Assembly: GCF_002982315.1 (NCBI RefSeq) | Contig: NZ_MWZD01000013.1 | Coordinates: forward strand, 248,001-312,000 | DNA from: Leucobacter massiliensis | GTDB taxonomy: Bacteria > Actinomycetota > Actinomycetes > Actinomycetales > Microbacteriaceae | Length of the DNA stretch: 64,000 nucleotides | Reading direction: 5' to 3' | In this document: positions 26,220 through 34,081 of the stretch, piece after piece | How the letters are laid out: each line of letters begins with the position of its first letter | How positions within the stretch are numbered: position 1 is the first letter of the stretch | Made by a program: the position numbers and the translations under genes | Notes under the pieces: generated by a model | Database searches by the model: none | Seen by the model: the letters and a program-made list of their open reading frames with translations, nothing else | Told to the model about the DNA's origin: nothing

Positions 26220-27743
26220 GTGAGCAAAGCAGGTGCAGCAGTGGGCCGGGCGGCGTTCCGCGCGACCCACGCGAAGACGGGCGGGAAGTTCCCGCCGAAG
26301 AAGGGTTCGGCGGGCGCGCAGCCGCACGGATCGAACGAGGCGATCATCAAGGAGGCGCTGCGGTCGCTCGACCCCGAGCAGTCAAAGATCGAGGCGGCGA
26401 AGAACCCGAATATCGTGCTCGCGGATGAAGCGCTGAACGAGAACTGGGTAAACGACGGCAACGGCGGAATGAAGCCCGCGACCTCGTTCCAGGAAGCGCT
26501 CGACTACCTCGCCTCGCGCAACGCGCAGCTCTTCCGAAAGCAGACCGCGAACGACTACGAGCTGACCGAGATCGTCGTGCACCTGCCCGACAACCTCTGC
26601 ATCGACGACCCCGTCAACGTGAGCTACGTGCTCGACGAGAACGGCAAGCAGGTCATCAGCGAGAAGACCGGCCAGCCGCTCACGAAGCCGCGCCGCATCG
26701 CCCGTGATCCCGACGAGGCCCGCCGCTACTTCAACGACGCTCAGGAGTTCCTCACCGAGCACGGCATCGTCGCCGGAGGCCACGACGGTCTGCACTGGCG
26801 CACCGACCAGTACAGCGAGCACAGGCCGCACATGCAGCTCGGCTTCGACAGCTATGCGGTCGATCCGAAGCACCCCGGCTTCCTGCGTAACGAGTTCTCG
26901 CGCAAGTGGTTCTCGCACCGCGATGTCGTCTACCCCGACGGGCACCCGAAGGCAGGCAAGTCGGTCAGTGGCAAGGTCAAGCTCTCGGACTACCAGACCG
27001 CGATGCGCGAGCACATGATCGAACGCGGCTGGCCGGTCGAGGCCGAGATCGACAAGGCCAACGAGGGCTCCTACCTCGGCAAGAAGAACTACGCCCGCGC
27101 CGACAACAACAGGATCATCGCCGAAGACCGTCTGGCAGCCGCACGCGAGCAGGAAGACCAGAACGCCGTCGATCTGGCCGAGCTCGAAGAAGCCGACGCA
27201 GACCTCGAAGAGCGCACGCAGGACATTGCTCAGCGCGAGACCGACTGGCTGACTCGCAAGCGCAAGCTCGACGCACGAGAGGCGGATCTCGACCGGCGCG
27301 ACCAGGAGACCGCAGACGACCGTCTCGCGGCCCAGAACGAGCGCCGCGAGGCCGAGTCGCTCAACGCTGCGAAGCGGGCCGAGATCGCCCGCCTGCGCGC
27401 GCTGCGTGAGGATGTCGAGCGGGACCTTGCAGCCGCCGGACCCGCGCCGCAGCCGCCGAGTTATGACGATATGCGGGCCGAATTCCTCGGCGAGCAGTCG
27501 GCGCAGCTGACGGCGTTCGCGAAATCCCGGAAGCGCCCTGACGGCACGACGATGCTCGACGACTTCGAGGACTGGGCGCGTGCGAAGCACGCGAAGCTCA
27601 CCCGCCAGGGCCAGCCGGTCGGGAGGTACGAGACCTGGCGCGACCGCACCGCCGCCGCGCAGAAGAGGCTCACCATGGCGCAGCTCAACGATGCCCCTAT
27701 GCGCGCGTCTGAGCGAGACCGTGGGCACGGCTACGGGGAGTGA
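26220..27743 (+). CDS. Probable MOBV-type (Mob/Pre) relaxase
   Basis: 507 aa from GTG at 26220 (AAAGGA upstream). The order of features resembles MobM/Pre: an N-terminal region with a candidate metal-site His, a motif matching HxDExxPHxH at residues 195-208 (DQYSEHRPHMQLGF), then KLSDYQTAMREHMIERGWPVE, like the QDRFNEYVNQRGYDLE region of MobM. The terminal His of the HUH motif appears as Gln (H204-M-Q206). Residues about 310-420 form a charged coiled coil. It would nick oriT for transfer or recombination. Alternative: a divergent plasmid recombination protein. Confidence 0.62.
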   Translation: MSKAGAAVGRAAFRATHAKTGGKFPPKKGSAGAQPHGSNEAIIKEALRSLDPEQSKIEAAKNPNIVLADEALNENWVNDGNGGMKPATSFQEALDYLASRNAQLFRKQTANDYELTEIVVHLPDNLCIDDPVNVSYVLDENGKQVISEKTGQPLTKPRRIARDPDEARRYFNDAQEFLTEHGIVAGGHDGLHWRTDQYSEHRPHMQLGFDSYAVDPKHPGFLRNEFSRKWFSHRDVVYPDGHPKAGKSVSGKVKLSDYQTAMREHMIERGWPVEAEIDKANEGSYLGKKNYARADNNRIIAEDRLAAAREQEDQNAVDLAELEEADADLEERTQDIAQRETDWLTRKRKLDAREADLDRRDQETADDRLAAQNERREAESLNAAKRAEIARLRALREDVERDLAAAGPAPQPPSYDDMRAEFLGEQSAQLTAFAKSRKRPDGTTMLDDFEDWARAKHAKLTRQGQPVGRYETWRDRTAAAQKRLTMAQLNDAPMRASERDRGHGYGE

Positions 27744-27831
27744 TCAGCCCCGCCAATGTCGGGGGTGCTCGATAGTCTGAGAACAGACTTCACGAATTAA
27801 AAACACATAGCTCTACTCAGGAGGAAAACCA

Positions 27832-28830
27832 ATGCCCAAGTGGCTCTTCATCACGTCACTGATCGTACTGCCGCTCCTTTTCGGCGCGATTCACCCGATC
27901 CTGTTCTTCCTGGCTCTGGCCGGGGTCCTCATCGCGAACCCGCTCATTTGGAAGTACCGGAAGAACAAGTACTTCAACGGTGAGGAGTTCCAGGGGCTCC
28001 GCGCTCAGATCGCCTCGGTCGTCGCCGAGCACAACGAGGTCGTGAACTACGTCGCGGAGATTCGCGGCCAGGGTGCGTTCGAGCTGGGTGCATCGTCCAC
28101 CGGCCAGTACGCGCACCTCGCGAACTTCGAGAATACGTCGAACTGGAACTACCAGCGTGACCGCAACGTCGCCGAGTACGCGCCCCACGTTCACAACGCT
28201 TCGCTTCAGGTCGTGCGCAACGCGAGCATGGATCCGATCAAGTACCTGATGAAATACTTCGAGATCAAGGCGAACCAGGAGACGCTGGCCGATGTGCAGC
28301 GAGTGGCCGAGGACATCTCGCGGCTGGAGGAGGCCGTAGCGAACGTGCAGCGCCGCGAGGCTGAGATCGTCGCGATGATCAACCCGCCCGCGTTCATCCT
28401 CCAGCGGTACGCGGACGAGTTCTGGAGCCTCGTCGGCGTGCACCTCTCGCCGATCACGGTGCCGTACCCGAACTACAAGTTCCAGTACGTCTCCGCCGGT
28501 GGCAACAGCGGCCAGACGGTGAACATCAACCTGGATACCCCGACGCTCGACGCCCTTTCAGAGACGCTCGTTCAGAAGATTCGCTGGGCGAAGTCGGCTG
28601 CCGGTCAGCGCGCGCTGATGACCGCGCGCCTGCGCGGTTGGATCAAGGATCGTGACCGCCACACCTGCCAGAACCCCGCGTGCGGCGTCTCGGTCGCCGT
28701 CGAGCCGAACCTGCTCCTCGAAGTCGATCACATCATCCCCGTCTCCAAGGGCGGCCTTAGCGAGCCCGAGAACCTCCAGACGCTGTGCTGGCGTTGCAAC
28801 CGCACCAAGGGCGCAAAGATGCCCGCCTGA
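27832..28830 (+). CDS. Membrane-anchored HNH endonuclease-like protein
   Basis: 332 aa with a strong AGGAGG site. Two hydrophobic segments at the N-terminus (about residues 4-18 and 22-40) are followed by a basic WKYRKNKYF, a helical middle with coiled-coil character (about 150-185), and a C-terminal HNH fold: C-x4-C in CQNPACG, VDHIIPVSKGG (D299-H300), N-LQTLCWRCN and KG. The nuclease would sit on the cytoplasmic side if both segments span. It is the only gene of the element not obviously needed for its life cycle, so it may be cargo such as anti-phage or entry exclusion. Confidence 0.75.
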   Translation: MPKWLFITSLIVLPLLFGAIHPILFFLALAGVLIANPLIWKYRKNKYFNGEEFQGLRAQIASVVAEHNEVVNYVAEIRGQGAFELGASSTGQYAHLANFENTSNWNYQRDRNVAEYAPHVHNASLQVVRNASMDPIKYLMKYFEIKANQETLADVQRVAEDISRLEEAVANVQRREAEIVAMINPPAFILQRYADEFWSLVGVHLSPITVPYPNYKFQYVSAGGNSGQTVNINLDTPTLDALSETLVQKIRWAKSAAGQRALMTARLRGWIKDRDRHTCQNPACGVSVAVEPNLLLEVDHIIPVSKGGLSEPENLQTLCWRCNRTKGAKMPA

Positions 28831-28906
28831 CCCCGTATCCATCAGCCCGAGCACCTCATGGACGGGGAATCCCTCGCCCGTCAGGTGCTCGGCGTGGAAG
28901 GTGGCA

Positions 28907-29353
28907 TTACCCAGTTGTACCAGGCTGTACCCACTCGTGTACCCAGTTTGAGCCATCCTGCGGGTACAACGTGTTTGCTGGTATTTCAACAGATTTCGGG
29001 GCCGTGTACCCAGTTTCCGCTTGTACCCAGTCGAAACGACTTTTCTCCGCAGGGGCCGCAAGATCGCGATTTCTGCAAGATGACGGTACAAATCGGGAAC
29101 GTAGCGTTGAAACCTCACTGCGAGGGATCGCCGAAAGCACTCGTTTATCAGGGGAAACGCGCGTGCGCGCGCGCATGTGCGACTGTCAAGATCATGCACC
29201 GAGGATGTACCGTCATTTCTCTGTCCCCGAAAATGACGGTACACGCCGGTGCGGCCCCGTGACCGTTTTGCCGCGGAATCATGCGGATCTAGGCGGTTTC
29301 AAAATGTACCGTCATTTTGTACCGTCATTTTGCAGCTCAAAAATGACGGTACA
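28907..29353. repeat. TGTACC iteron array (two subfamilies)
   Basis: Twelve copies of TGTACC in either orientation. Subfamily A reads TGTACCCAGT or close (28926, 28938, 29005, 29022; variants at 28907, 28916 and reversed 28962). Subfamily B reads TGTACCGTCATTT: 29207, perfect tandem copies 29305-29317 and 29318-29330, and inverted copies ending at 29090, 29243 and 29353. The region is richer in A+T than its surroundings. It has no supported gene and probably is a replication origin or partition site. Confidence 0.85.
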
Positions 29354-29400
29354 TTTTGCGCAGTGCTGCCCGGCCCGGCGCGGCACCGTCGACATGACGG

Positions 29401-29431
29401 TGCCCCGCACCCGCGAAGCGGGGGCGGGGCA
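29401..29431 (-). terminator. Terminator of the integrase gene
   Basis: TGCCCCGC-A-CCCGC / GCGGG-G-GCGGGGCA, 13 pairs with one mismatch around a GAA loop, lies 37 nt past the integrase stop codon and before the iteron array. Confidence 0.7.
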
Positions 29432-29467
29432 CATGTCACAGACCCGCGCCGGGCCCGCGCCGACCGA

Positions 29468-30670
29468 TCAGCTCGCGCGCTGCTGGGCCATGCGGCGGGC
29501 CAGCTCGTCGTCGCGGTTCCCGCTGTGCTGGTAGCGGATCGCCGCCTTCATAGAAGAGTGCCCGAGGCGGTCCATCGTCTCCTTGGCCGTCGCGCCGGTC
29601 TGCGCGTAGCGGGTGCCCGCGAAGTGCCGGAGCGCGTGGAACGGCAGGTCGGGCCGTCCGGCGGCGACGACGGCCTTGTGCCAGTGCCGCCAGAACGCGC
29701 TCTGCGGCAGCCAGCCGGTGCCGTCGTGGTTGGTGGTCAGCAGGGCATCGCCGATCTTCCCGTGGGCCTGATTGGCGATGATGCGGGCGTCCCTGCCGAA
29801 TACGGCCACGGTGCGCACGCCTGCGAGAGTCTTGGGCTCGCCGACGTCGCGCCCGGTCTTCTTCGTGTGGATGACCTGGCGCGAGACGCTGATGCGCACG
29901 CAGTCCACGTCACCGGCCTTGTCGCGCTCGACCACCACGTCCTTCGCGCGAAGCTCGGTCGCCTCGCCCCAGCGCAGCCCGGCGGTGGCGGCGATCACGA
30001 CCAGGGCCTTGTACCGCTTGTCGATGCTCGACAGGATGACGTCCAGCTCCGCATCGGTCGGCGGCTCGACCCTCTTGCCGGTCGAGGCCGTCGAACCGCC
30101 CCTGATCTGGCAGGGGTTCTTATCGAGGATGCCGTCGTCCACGGCGGTCTTGAGCACCGACTTCATGAACTCGTAGGCGCGGGAGGTCTGCGAGACACGG
30201 CCGGTCTCGATCTTCGCGGCGCGCCACTCACGCACCATCTCGGGCGTGATCTCGCCGAGCTTGCGCCCGACCATATCGGCGAGCGGCCCGCCCTTACCCG
30301 TCTTGTCCTTCTTGGTGGTCACGCCCGCCGGGCGCACGTACCCCTCGTAGCTCTCGATCGTGCGCGGGCGCAGCGCCTCGCCCCGGGAGTTCGTGCGGGT
30401 CTTGATCCACTGCGCGGCGTACTCGCCCAGCGTCACGTCGCGGCGGGCGGCCTCGGCTGCAGCGCGCTGCTGCTCGGCGGCGGCGACTGCGGGGGGCCGC
30501 CAGGTTCCCGAGTTGATCTCGGACTGGCGATCCGCCAGCCAGGCGCGAGCCGCGCCCTTGGTCTTGTAGGTGCCGGGGGCGGGATAGCGCTTCTTGTCGG
30601 GGCCGGTGTAGCGGGCCCGGTAGTTGCCGCTGGGCAACTTGTCGATGATTCCGAACTTCTCGCGAGACAT
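29468..30670 (-). CDS. int: Tyrosine-type site-specific integrase
   Basis: 400 aa. An N-terminal arm-binding domain (about residues 5-55, GNYRARYTGPDKKRYP), a SAM-like core-binding domain (about 75-175), and the catalytic domain with Arg in GLRWGEATEL, H-x2-R in HALRHFAGTR, LGHSS and nucleophile Tyr in AAIRYQHSG. ATG at 30670 with GGAGG upstream. It lies next to attR and reads away from it, with CGTGGTACC sites in its promoter region, so Int may repress itself. Confidence 0.94.
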   Translation of the reverse strand: MSREKFGIIDKLPSGNYRARYTGPDKKRYPAPGTYKTKGAARAWLADRQSEINSGTWRPPAVAAAEQQRAAAEAARRDVTLGEYAAQWIKTRTNSRGEALRPRTIESYEGYVRPAGVTTKKDKTGKGGPLADMVGRKLGEITPEMVREWRAAKIETGRVSQTSRAYEFMKSVLKTAVDDGILDKNPCQIRGGSTASTGKRVEPPTDAELDVILSSIDKRYKALVVIAATAGLRWGEATELRAKDVVVERDKAGDVDCVRISVSRQVIHTKKTGRDVGEPKTLAGVRTVAVFGRDARIIANQAHGKIGDALLTTNHDGTGWLPQSAFWRHWHKAVVAAGRPDLPFHALRHFAGTRYAQTGATAKETMDRLGHSSMKAAIRYQHSGNRDDELARRMAQQRAS

Positions 30671-30686
30671 AGATCAGCCTCCGTTT

Positions 30687-30756
30687 CGTGGTACCTGCGT
30701 GGTACTCAACTAGGGGTTTCTGGGTACTTCTTGACCTTAGTTGACTCAACCAAGGT
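30687..30756. promoter_or_regulatory. Right-end recombination sites of the element
   Basis: CGTGGTACC and CGTGGTACT, 11 bp apart (30687-30695, 30698-30706), then a palindrome ACCTTAGTTGA-C-TCAACCAAGGT (30734-30756, 10 of 11 pairing). The core ACCxTAGTTG/CAACxAxGGT is shared with the left-end palindrome at 24290-24322. A further CTAAC-AC-GTTAG palindrome lies at 30812-30823. Apart from the attR copy, 30671-30931 holds no gene. Confidence 0.6.
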
Positions 30757-30827
30757 TCGAGTACATCCCTTGATAACAAAGGGATCGGGGCTGATTTTGA
30801 GCTGTTTCTATCCTAACACGTTAGTTA

Positions 30828-30848
30828 TTCGATCCCAGTATCGCGCAC
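30828..30848 (+). other. Right attachment site (attR)
   Basis: Exact 21-bp copy of the 3' end of tRNA-Val(GAC) as at 24177-24197; the sequence before it (TTAGTTA) belongs to the element and the sequence after it is chromosome. Confidence 0.92.
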
Positions 30849-30931
30849 TTCATTTCATTCTCGTCGGCCCAGCTCGTGCTCACCGTGCCGGGCTCGAACC
30901 GAGCGACCTCCAGCCTCTCCCGGGCCGTCGC

Positions 30932-31531
30932 TCAGCTCGCGCCGGCGGGCGCCGAGCTGCTCCGCCCCGCCATCGGGCCGAGCACCTCGGACATGCTGGC
31001 GCACGCGGACTCAAACGAGGAGCCCGACTCCAGCAGACGGGTCGCGGCGTGGACGACAGCGTTCACCAGCTCCCCCACGCTCTCCGGCTCCGCCACACCC
31101 AGCTCCGTGAGCGCGTCGATCAGCGGCTCCCGGATCGCGAGGTGCATCCGGGAGGACTCCGCGTCGATCGCGTCCTCCGGCGTGAGCGCGGACAGCGCAG
31201 AAGCCACCGCGTGGGCACCCTCGTGCACGAGACGCAGATTCTCCACCGCGTAGGCCAGCACCCGGGCACCGGCGTCCGGGGCGGCCGCCATCGCACCGGT
31301 GATCCGCTCCGCCCACCGCGGGAACACGTCGCGGACGAGCGCCGCGAGCAGCGCCTCGCTCGAGCCGAAATAGTGGTAGACGCTTGACCGGGCCAGGCCC
31401 GCACGCTCGGCGAGTTCCGCCATGCTGGGCGCCCTGCCGGTCTCCTCGAGGAAGGCGTGCGCGACCCGCAGCAGGTGACGCTCCTGCTGCGCGCGATGCT
31501 CCGCCACCGTGGCTGCGTTGATCTTCGGCAC
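30932..31531 (-). CDS. TetR/AcrR family transcriptional regulator
   Basis: 199 aa from GTG at 31531 with GCGGAG upstream. The N-terminal helix-turn-helix is MAELAERAGLARSSVYHYFGS (about residues 37-57); the C-terminal domain binds an unknown ligand. It lies downstream of the ABC/FtsX exporter genes in the same direction and is probably their repressor, acting at the palindrome 33490-33530. The integrated element begins 84 nt past its stop. Confidence 0.9.
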   Translation of the reverse strand: MPKINAATVAEHRAQQERHLLRVAHAFLEETGRAPSMAELAERAGLARSSVYHYFGSSEALLAALVRDVFPRWAERITGAMAAAPDAGARVLAYAVENLRLVHEGAHAVASALSALTPEDAIDAESSRMHLAIREPLIDALTELGVAEPESVGELVNAVVHAATRLLESGSSFESACASMSEVLGPMAGRSSSAPAGAS

Positions 31532-31612
31532 GGGCTCCGCATCTCGACTCGGTCCGACCCCACTTCTCCCTGCACCTTACACCCGGCGCGGGGACGAAGG
31601 CGAACGCGCCCC

Positions 31613-32323
31613 TCAGGCTGCGGGCGCGTGCGCGGGCGCAGGGACCGGGCTCAGCCGCCCGTCGACCATCTCGACCAGCCGGTCGCAGTGGTCCAGCACC
31701 CCGTGGTCGTGCGTCACCATGAGCGTCGCGACGCCGCGCTCCCGGGACTGCTCGGCCAGCAGCGAGACCACCTGCCGGCTGCGTGCCCGGTCGAGGGCCG
31801 CAGTGGGCTCGTCGACCAGCAGGAGGCTCGGACGGGTGACGAGCGCACGGGCGATGCCCACCCGCTGCCGCTCCCCTCCCGAGAGCTGGCGCGGCAGATG
31901 CCGCGCGCGATGCGCCATCCCGACGGCGTCCAGCAGGGGCGCGGGATCGAAGGAGCGCGGCCCGCCGGCGATCCGGTTCACAAGGCGGAGCTGATCCTGG
32001 GCGCTGAGGGCGGGAATGAGGTTGCCGGACTGGAAGACGAAGCCGATGTGCTCGCGGCGAAAGCGCGCGAGCGCACCCGCGCGGCGACCGAGCTCCGCGA
32101 GCGGCCGCCCGAGCACCTCCACGCGTCCGCTGTCCGGTGCCGCGAGTGCGCCGGCGGTCGCGAGCAGGCTCGACTTCCCCGCCCCGGAGGGGCCGATGAC
32201 ACCGACGAACTCCCCGGGTGCCAGTTCGAGTTCGACGCTGTCGAGCGCGCGGACGCGGCTGTCGCCGTCCCCGAACTCGAGGGTCACGTCGCGCATGAGC
32301 AGTGCTGGTGATGTGATGGACAT
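31613..32323 (-). CDS. ABC transporter ATP-binding protein (LolD/MacB type)
   Basis: 236 aa with Walker A GPSGAGKSS (about residues 44-52), Q-loop FVFQSGNL, signature LSGGERQRV and Walker B LLLVDEPTAALD, H-loop THDH. It pairs with the FtsX-like permease just upstream: the permease stop and this start overlap as TAATG. Likely function is export or extraction of a lipophilic compound or peptide from the membrane. Confidence 0.92.
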   Translation of the reverse strand: MSITSPALLMRDVTLEFGDGDSRVRALDSVELELAPGEFVGVIGPSGAGKSSLLATAGALAAPDSGRVEVLGRPLAELGRRAGALARFRREHIGFVFQSGNLIPALSAQDQLRLVNRIAGGPRSFDPAPLLDAVGMAHRARHLPRQLSGGERQRVGIARALVTRPSLLLVDEPTAALDRARSRQVVSLLAEQSRERGVATLMVTHDHGVLDHCDRLVEMVDGRLSPVPAPAHAPAA

Positions 32324-33465
32324 TATCGCTGGCCTCCCAGTGCCGTGAGCGGATCGACTCTGATGATGCGCAGCACGGCAACGGCCGCGCCGAGCAGGCC
32401 GAGCACGATCGTCGTCGCCGTGGCGATGATGACCGGACCGGCCTCGAGAGCGAAGGGCATGCCCGCGGGCATAGCCGCCCCGAGCCCCACCCCGGCGGCG
32501 ACGCCGATGCCGGTGAAGGCGACGAGCAGGATCGCGGCCTGCACGAGCGAGTCGCGCAGCAGGTACCGGCCCGAGGCGCCGATCGCCCGGAGCACCGCAA
32601 GCTCGTGCTGGCGCTGAATGGTCCAGACCGTGAAGAACGCTCCGACGACGAGGGCGCAGATCGCATACAGGAACACCTGGATCATGCTCAGGGTGAGCGT
32701 CTCCGCCTCGTAGCCGGGCGAAGAGTTGAAGGACTCCTCGAGCGGCACCGAGCTGGTGTGCGCCGATGCGTCGCCCGCTGCGAGATCGAGCTCTCCGCCG
32801 GGCTCGGCGTGGATCGCGATGACGCTCGCCAGTTCGGACGCGAGCGCGTCCACCTGCTCCTGCGTCGGGGAGCCCGGTTGCGCGGCGCCCGCGGCGATCA
32901 GGCGCCAGGTGTCGAGATGCAAGAACGCCATGTCGACATGGCCGAAGGTGGTCTGTCCCTCCGTGAAGCCGACCACCCGGAGCTCCGTGTCGACGCGGTC
33001 CAGGGTGATGATGTCCCCGAGCCCCACTCCCTCGTCCCGGGCGGTCTCGGAGAGCACCACCCCCGAAAGCGAGGAGAAGTTCTCCCCCTCAGAGAGCTCC
33101 GGAGCGAGCGCCGAGCCGGGCTCGATCCCGAAGAGTGACAGGTCGATCTGGGTTCCGTCACCGAGGCTCGCATTGACCATGCCCGCACCGACGGGCTCCG
33201 CGTCGGCGACGCCGTCCACCTGCTGCCAGGCGGCGAGCTGTTCGGCGTCGACGACGGACCTCGAGAACGCGTTATCGGTCTTGGTGCCCTCATCGAAGGC
33301 GAAGGCGGAGACCGGCATGGATTTGAGACCCGAGACGCCGTCGTTGACGAGTCCCGAGGAGAGTCCTGAGAGCGTGACGACCAGAATCGCGATGAGGGCG
33401 ACGACCGCGCCCATGAGTCCGAAGCGTCCGCGCGCGTAGCGGAGTTCGCGGAGTGCGAGAAACAT
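32323..33465 (-). CDS. FtsX-like (MacB-type) ABC transporter permease
   Basis: 380 aa. One N-terminal membrane helix (about residues 17-38), a large extracytoplasmic domain (about 40-260), then three helices (about 265-375) with the motif RQHELAVLRAIGASGRYLLRDSLVQA characteristic of FtsX/MacB permeases. GGAAGGACAGC precedes the ATG at 33465. First gene of an operon with the ATPase and the TetR regulator, controlled from 33489-33530. Confidence 0.92.
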   Translation of the reverse strand: MFLALRELRYARGRFGLMGAVVALIAILVVTLSGLSSGLVNDGVSGLKSMPVSAFAFDEGTKTDNAFSRSVVDAEQLAAWQQVDGVADAEPVGAGMVNASLGDGTQIDLSLFGIEPGSALAPELSEGENFSSLSGVVLSETARDEGVGLGDIITLDRVDTELRVVGFTEGQTTFGHVDMAFLHLDTWRLIAAGAAQPGSPTQEQVDALASELASVIAIHAEPGGELDLAAGDASAHTSSVPLEESFNSSPGYEAETLTLSMIQVFLYAICALVVGAFFTVWTIQRQHELAVLRAIGASGRYLLRDSLVQAAILLVAFTGIGVAAGVGLGAAMPAGMPFALEAGPVIIATATTIVLGLLGAAVAVLRIIRVDPLTALGGQR

Positions 33466-33488
33466 GCTGTCCTTCCGAGCGCCGTTCG

Positions 33489-33530
33489 TTATCGACGCTG
33501 TGTCGCTAGGTTATCAACACAACGTCGATA
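33489..33530 (-). promoter_or_regulatory. Promoter and palindromic operator of the exporter operon
   Basis: A 13-nt inverted repeat, TATCGACGcTGTG (33490-33502) and CACAaCGTCGATA (33518-33530), pairs at 12 of 13 positions. On the minus strand TTGATA (33517-33512) and CGATAA (33494-33489) are 17 nt apart, so the promoter elements lie within the operator. A repressor bound here would block transcription; the TetR at 30932-31531 is the obvious candidate. Confidence 0.75.
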
Positions 33531-33627
33531 TAAGCTGTGAGCGCGTGCCCCGGTCCCCCGCGCGGCGGTCCGCGCCGCACGGCGGGGCCGCCACCCGCAC
33601 GCAGCGCCCGCACCACCACGGCGGCGT

Positions 33628-33667
33628 GCACAGCGAAGCCCCGGTCGCAGCCGGGGCTTCGCTGTGC
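33628..33667. terminator. Terminator downstream of the antitoxin-like gene
   Basis: A perfect 17-bp inverted repeat (33628-33644 with 33651-33667) with a 6-nt loop lies between the antitoxin-like gene and the exporter promoter. Confidence 0.85.
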
Positions 33668-33730
33668 AGAAGGGGCCCGTCCGGGCCGGCGGCGCACGCT
33701 CCGGGCGTCACTCCGGAACGGGCTTCCTCG

Positions 33731-33967
33731 CTATTCGGTGCCGATCTTGCCGTCGAGCGTGTCGCGGACCTCGTCGATGCGGGCCGCGTGCTTTCCGCCC
33801 GTGACCCGGTCCGCCAGGCCGGCGGCACCGTCGAGGAGCTTGTCGCTGATCTGCTCGGCCTGCTCGGAGTGCAGCGCCTCATCGATCTTCTCCGAGTTGG
33901 CCTTCGCGAATTCGCCGGCCTTGCCCGCGAGCTCCGAGGCCCGCTTGCTCAGATCTTCAATGCCCAT
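33731..33967 (-). CDS. Small MT0933-like antitoxin protein
   Basis: 78 aa from ATG at 33967 with AAAGGA upstream. Lys/Ala/Glu-rich helical sequence (IEDLSKRASELAGKAGEFAK) as in the actinobacterial MT0933/Rv0909-type antitoxin family. It lies 114 nt downstream of a PemK/MazF-like gene in the same direction. Family members are also annotated simply as small Rv0909-like proteins, so the antitoxin role is a family-based inference. Confidence 0.7.
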   Translation of the reverse strand: MGIEDLSKRASELAGKAGEFAKANSEKIDEALHSEQAEQISDKLLDGAAGLADRVTGGKHAARIDEVRDTLDGKIGTE

Positions 33968-34081
33968 GTGCGTTCCTTTCCGTGGCGCGGCCGAACGGCT
34001 CGCTGGGGCCATTATCGCTCCGGCCCCGCCGCCCCGCCAGAGCCCGCGCCCGTGCCTGCCGCTCCGCGGCAACGGAACGGC

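Larger units (their letters stand above)
24177..30848. mobile_element. Integrated tRNA-Val-targeted, probably mobilizable and self-replicating element (6.65 kb)
   Basis: Boundaries are the 21-bp direct repeats at 24177-24197 and 30828-30848; excision would give a circle of 6,651 bp. Gene order: excisionase-like, Rep_2/HUH initiator, small unknown, MOBV-like relaxase, membrane HNH protein (all rightward), TGTACC iterons, tyrosine integrase (leftward). The ends carry matching palindromes and CGTGGTACC doublets. There is no capsid, terminase or secretion gene, so it looks like an integrative mobilizable plasmid rather than a prophage. Everything appears intact. Confidence 0.88.

Noticed and set aside
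28907-29353. Possible CRISPR array
   Set aside because: Repeats are 10-13 bp, in both orientations and irregularly spaced; no cas genes nearby.
28785-29534. Open frames (up to 249 codons) across the iteron region
   Set aside because: They run through direct and inverted repeats, lack ribosome sites and give no recognisable protein; the region is better explained as a repeat array.
24177-30848. Prophage interpretation of the integrated element
   Set aside because: No capsid, portal, terminase, tail or lysis genes; presence of Rep- and relaxase-like genes fits a mobilizable plasmid-like element better.
29249-31387. 712-codon plus-strand frame opposite the integrase
   Set aside because: Antisense to the integrase with all catalytic residues on the other strand.
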